This document shows, piece after piece, positions 6,594 through 8,443 of a DNA stretch of 8,443 nt. Under the pieces are notes generated by a model. The model ran no database searches, was not told the DNA's origin, and saw only the letters and a program-made list of their open reading frames with translations. The translations under genes and the position numbers were made by a program. How positions within the stretch are numbered: the stretch's first letter is position 1; every line of letters starts with the position of its first letter. This DNA comes from Clostridiales bacterium (GTDB taxonomy: Bacteria; Bacillota; Clostridia; Oscillospirales; JAAYXM01), in assembly GCA_012515925.1 (NCBI GenBank), contig JAAYXM010000083.1, forward strand, positions 1 through 8,443. Direction: 5' to 3'.

Positions 6594-8378
6594 TTAATTT
6601 TCTGTTAATAGCTTTATATGAAGCTCGTCAAGCTGGACCTTGTCCACATAATCCGGCGAGGCCATCATCGGCTCCGACGCGTTCTGCACCTTCGGAAACG
6701 CGATAACGTCGCGAATCGAGTCGCAGCCGGCCATCAGCATTGTAAGCCTGTCGAGCCCGTAGGCTATCCCGCCGTGCGGCGGCGCGCCGTAGGAAAACGC
6801 CTCGATTAAATGCCCGAAGCGCGCGTGCGCCTCGTCCTTCGAAAAGCCCAGGGTTTCGAACATAAGCTCCTGCAGTTCCGTCGAGTGTATACGTATCGAG
6901 CCGCCGCCCACCTCGGTTCCGTTGATAATAATGTCGTACGCCTTTGCGCGAACGGCGGCAGGGTTTTCGCGAATCAGGTCTATATCCTCGTCCATCGGCG
7001 AGGTGAACGGATGATGCTTCGCCACAAACCTTTTTTCCTCCTCGTCGTATTCGAGCAGAGGAAAATCGGTTATCCACAAGACGTTAAACCTGCTCTCGTC
7101 AATAACGTTAAGCCGCCTTGCGCACTCAAGGCGCAGCGCGCCCAGCGAGGCGAACACGATATCATCGCTCGCGTCGGCCACGACGAACAGGATATCCCCG
7201 TCCTTCGCGTTCGCGCGTTTCTTTATTTCGGAAAGCTCTTCTTCCGTCATGAATTTAGCGAACGATGACGAAACCTCGCCGTTAGAATACTTAATCCACG
7301 CAAGCCCTTTGGCGCGGTAAGTCTTTACGAACTCGCCGAGAGCGTCGATATCCCTACGGCTTATTTTTTCCGCCGCGCCGTTTACATTGATAAGGCGGAC
7401 GCTGCCGCCGCTTTCGACGGCGCCCGAAAATACCTTGAAGCCGCTGTTTTTTACGATATCGGTAATATCGCAAAGCTCGTAACCGAAGCGCAAATCCGGC
7501 TTATCGGTTCCGAAACGCTCCATAGCCTCCCGATATTTCATGCGCGGGAAAGGACTCGGCATATCGAGATTCAGTATTTCCCGGAAAATAAGGCTTATAA
7601 AGCCCTCGTTCACCTCTATTACGTCGTCTATATCCACAAACGACATTTCCAAATCAAGCTGCGTAAATTCGGGCTGCCTGTCCGCGCGCAAATCCTCGTC
7701 ACGGAAGCAGCGGGTAACCTGCATATACCTGTCAAACCCGGCGAGCATTAAAAGCTGCTTGTACTGCTGCGGGGACTGCGGAAGCGCGTAAAACTTGCCC
7801 GGGTGTACGCGTGAGGGCACGAGATAGTCACGCGCGCCCTCGGGCGTGGATTTTGTAAGCATCGGCGTCTCGATTTCATAGAAACCGCAGCCGTCGAAAT
7901 AATCCCGCGCGAGCTTGGTAATCCTGTGCCGCAGCGCGATTTTTTGCTGCATATCCGGGCGGCGCAGGTCGAGATAGCGGTATTTCAGGCGCAGCATATC
8001 GTTTACGTCGCTGTCCTCAACGATTTCAAACGGCGGGGTTTCGGCCTTCGACAGAATCCGAAGCTCCGACGCCAGTATTTCAACCTCGCCCGTAGGTTTG
8101 TCGCGGTTTATGTCCGAGCCGCGGCTTCTTACGACACCCGCGACGGCCAGAACATACTCGCTTCGTACAGTAAATGCCTTATCGAACAGCTCCTTATTTA
8201 TAGCCTCGTCAAATGTGCACTGAACGACGCCCGTCCTGTCACGAAGGTCGATAAAAATAAGCCCGCCTAAGTTCCGCATGCGCTGAACCCATCCGAATAC
8301 AACCGCTTTTTCGCCGATATCCGACGCGCGGAACATTCCGCAGTATTTTGTTCTTTTTAAACCTGACATACTTTCCAT
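6594..8378 (-). CDS. aspS: Aspartyl-tRNA synthetase, bacterial type
   Basis: 594 residues, normal for the bacterial enzyme. Class II synthetase that attaches aspartate to tRNA-Asp in the cytoplasm. The N-terminal OB-fold anticodon domain (about 1-110) includes FGWVQRMRNLGGLIFIDLRDR (28-48). Class II motif 1 lies around TPMLTKSTPEGARDY (171-185), motif 2 around TRCFRDEDLRADRQPEFTQ (222-240) and motif 3 around GIAYGLDRL (537-545) with its conserved arginine. The bacterial GAD insertion domain sits between motifs 2 and 3 (about 290-420). Leucine at residue 37 is the residue found in tRNA-Asp-specific enzymes such as E. coli AspRS; tRNA-Asn-accepting enzymes often have histidine there. Start ATG at 8378 has a modest GGAG (8392-8395) 13 nt upstream; ATG 8369 is possible but has no well-placed site. 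It lies 34 bp after the probable hisS, as in Bacillus and many Clostridia. Confidence 0.97.
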   Translation of the reverse strand: MESMSGLKRTKYCGMFRASDIGEKAVVFGWVQRMRNLGGLIFIDLRDRTGVVQCTFDEAINKELFDKAFTVRSEYVLAVAGVVRSRGSDINRDKPTGEVEILASELRILSKAETPPFEIVEDSDVNDMLRLKYRYLDLRRPDMQQKIALRHRITKLARDYFDGCGFYEIETPMLTKSTPEGARDYLVPSRVHPGKFYALPQSPQQYKQLLMLAGFDRYMQVTRCFRDEDLRADRQPEFTQLDLEMSFVDIDDVIEVNEGFISLIFREILNLDMPSPFPRMKYREAMERFGTDKPDLRFGYELCDITDIVKNSGFKVFSGAVESGGSVRLINVNGAAEKISRRDIDALGEFVKTYRAKGLAWIKYSNGEVSSSFAKFMTEEELSEIKKRANAKDGDILFVVADASDDIVFASLGALRLECARRLNVIDESRFNVLWITDFPLLEYDEEEKRFVAKHHPFTSPMDEDIDLIRENPAAVRAKAYDIIINGTEVGGGSIRIHSTELQELMFETLGFSKDEAHARFGHLIEAFSYGAPPHGGIAYGLDRLTMLMAGCDSIRDVIAFPKVQNASEPMMASPDYVDKVQLDELHIKLLTEN

Positions 8379-8412
8379 AGACTACCCGTTTCTCCGGCAA
8401 CTACCGGTAAAA

Positions 8413-8443
8413 TTATTTATTCTTAATATATGACGCGATTTCC
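8413..8443 (-). CDS. hisS: C-terminal end of a probable histidyl-tRNA synthetase
   Basis: Only the last nine codons and the TAA stop (8413-8415) are inside the window. They read EIASYIKNK on the minus strand, with the gene continuing beyond the right edge. The short basic helix resembles the extreme C-terminus of many bacterial HisRS proteins, and hisS directly upstream of aspS in the same direction is a common Firmicute arrangement. The stop lies 34 bp before the aspS start. Nine residues cannot prove identity; another minus-strand frame is also open to the edge, so the call rests mainly on context. Confidence 0.45.
   Translation of the reverse strand, partial: EIASYIKNK

Noticed and set aside
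6628..7077. 149-codon minus-strand frame within aspS in another phase
   Set aside because: Arginine- and glycine-rich out-of-frame shadow of the conserved AspRS catalytic region, with no independent ribosome binding site or domain.
8369..8378. ATG at 8369 as the aspS start
   Set aside because: It is possible, but the purine run before it is only 1 nt away, too close to act as a ribosome binding site. ATG 8378 has GGAG at a longer but usable distance. The difference is only three residues.

Overview
The window looks like a chromosomal housekeeping stretch from a Clostridia-type Firmicute, possibly an uncultured gut lineage. The G+C is about half by eye, and the supporting features are strong AGGAGG-type ribosome binding sites, a MetRS with a fused tRNA-binding domain, a probable hisS-aspS tandem, and a Gld-type ABC cluster with a DUF4340 protein. 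The taxonomic placement is inference from gene content. No species can be named from this sequence alone.

Layout. Positions 1-1901 (+) hold nearly all of metG; only a few N-terminal residues lie outside the left edge. The 64 bases from 1902 to 1965 are almost entirely one perfect 25-bp inverted repeat with a 7-nt loop. It serves as a shared terminator for metG and the convergent minus-strand genes. From 1966 to the right edge every gene is on the minus strand. In order of transcription these are the last nine codons of a probable hisS (8413-8443), aspS (6594-8378), an ABC ATPase (5567-6532), an ABC-2 permease (4866-5570), a GldG-family membrane protein (3401-4852) and a DUF4340 membrane protein (1966-3384).

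How the genes work together. metG, aspS and the probable hisS charge tRNAs and are unrelated to the ABC genes in function. The four ABC genes form a tight operon: a 4-bp ATGA overlap, then gaps of 13 and 16 bp, with ribosome binding sites that touch or overlap the preceding stop codon. The set matches the GldA/GldF/GldG plus DUF4340 arrangement. GldA, GldF and GldG are known from gliding Bacteroidetes, but homologous sets occur in many non-gliding bacteria, where the substrate is unknown. The predicted complex is a cytoplasmic ATPase, a six-helix membrane channel, and two membrane-anchored proteins with large domains probably outside the cell. No terminator is visible between aspS and the ABC operon, only a 61-bp AT-rich spacer with weak promoter-like hexamers, so read-through from hisS-aspS is possible.

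No tRNA, rRNA, CRISPR array, insertion sequence or phage gene was seen. The most notable point is that the DUF4340 protein appears to be built of three diverged copies of one module of about 130 residues. Otherwise the region is ordinary.
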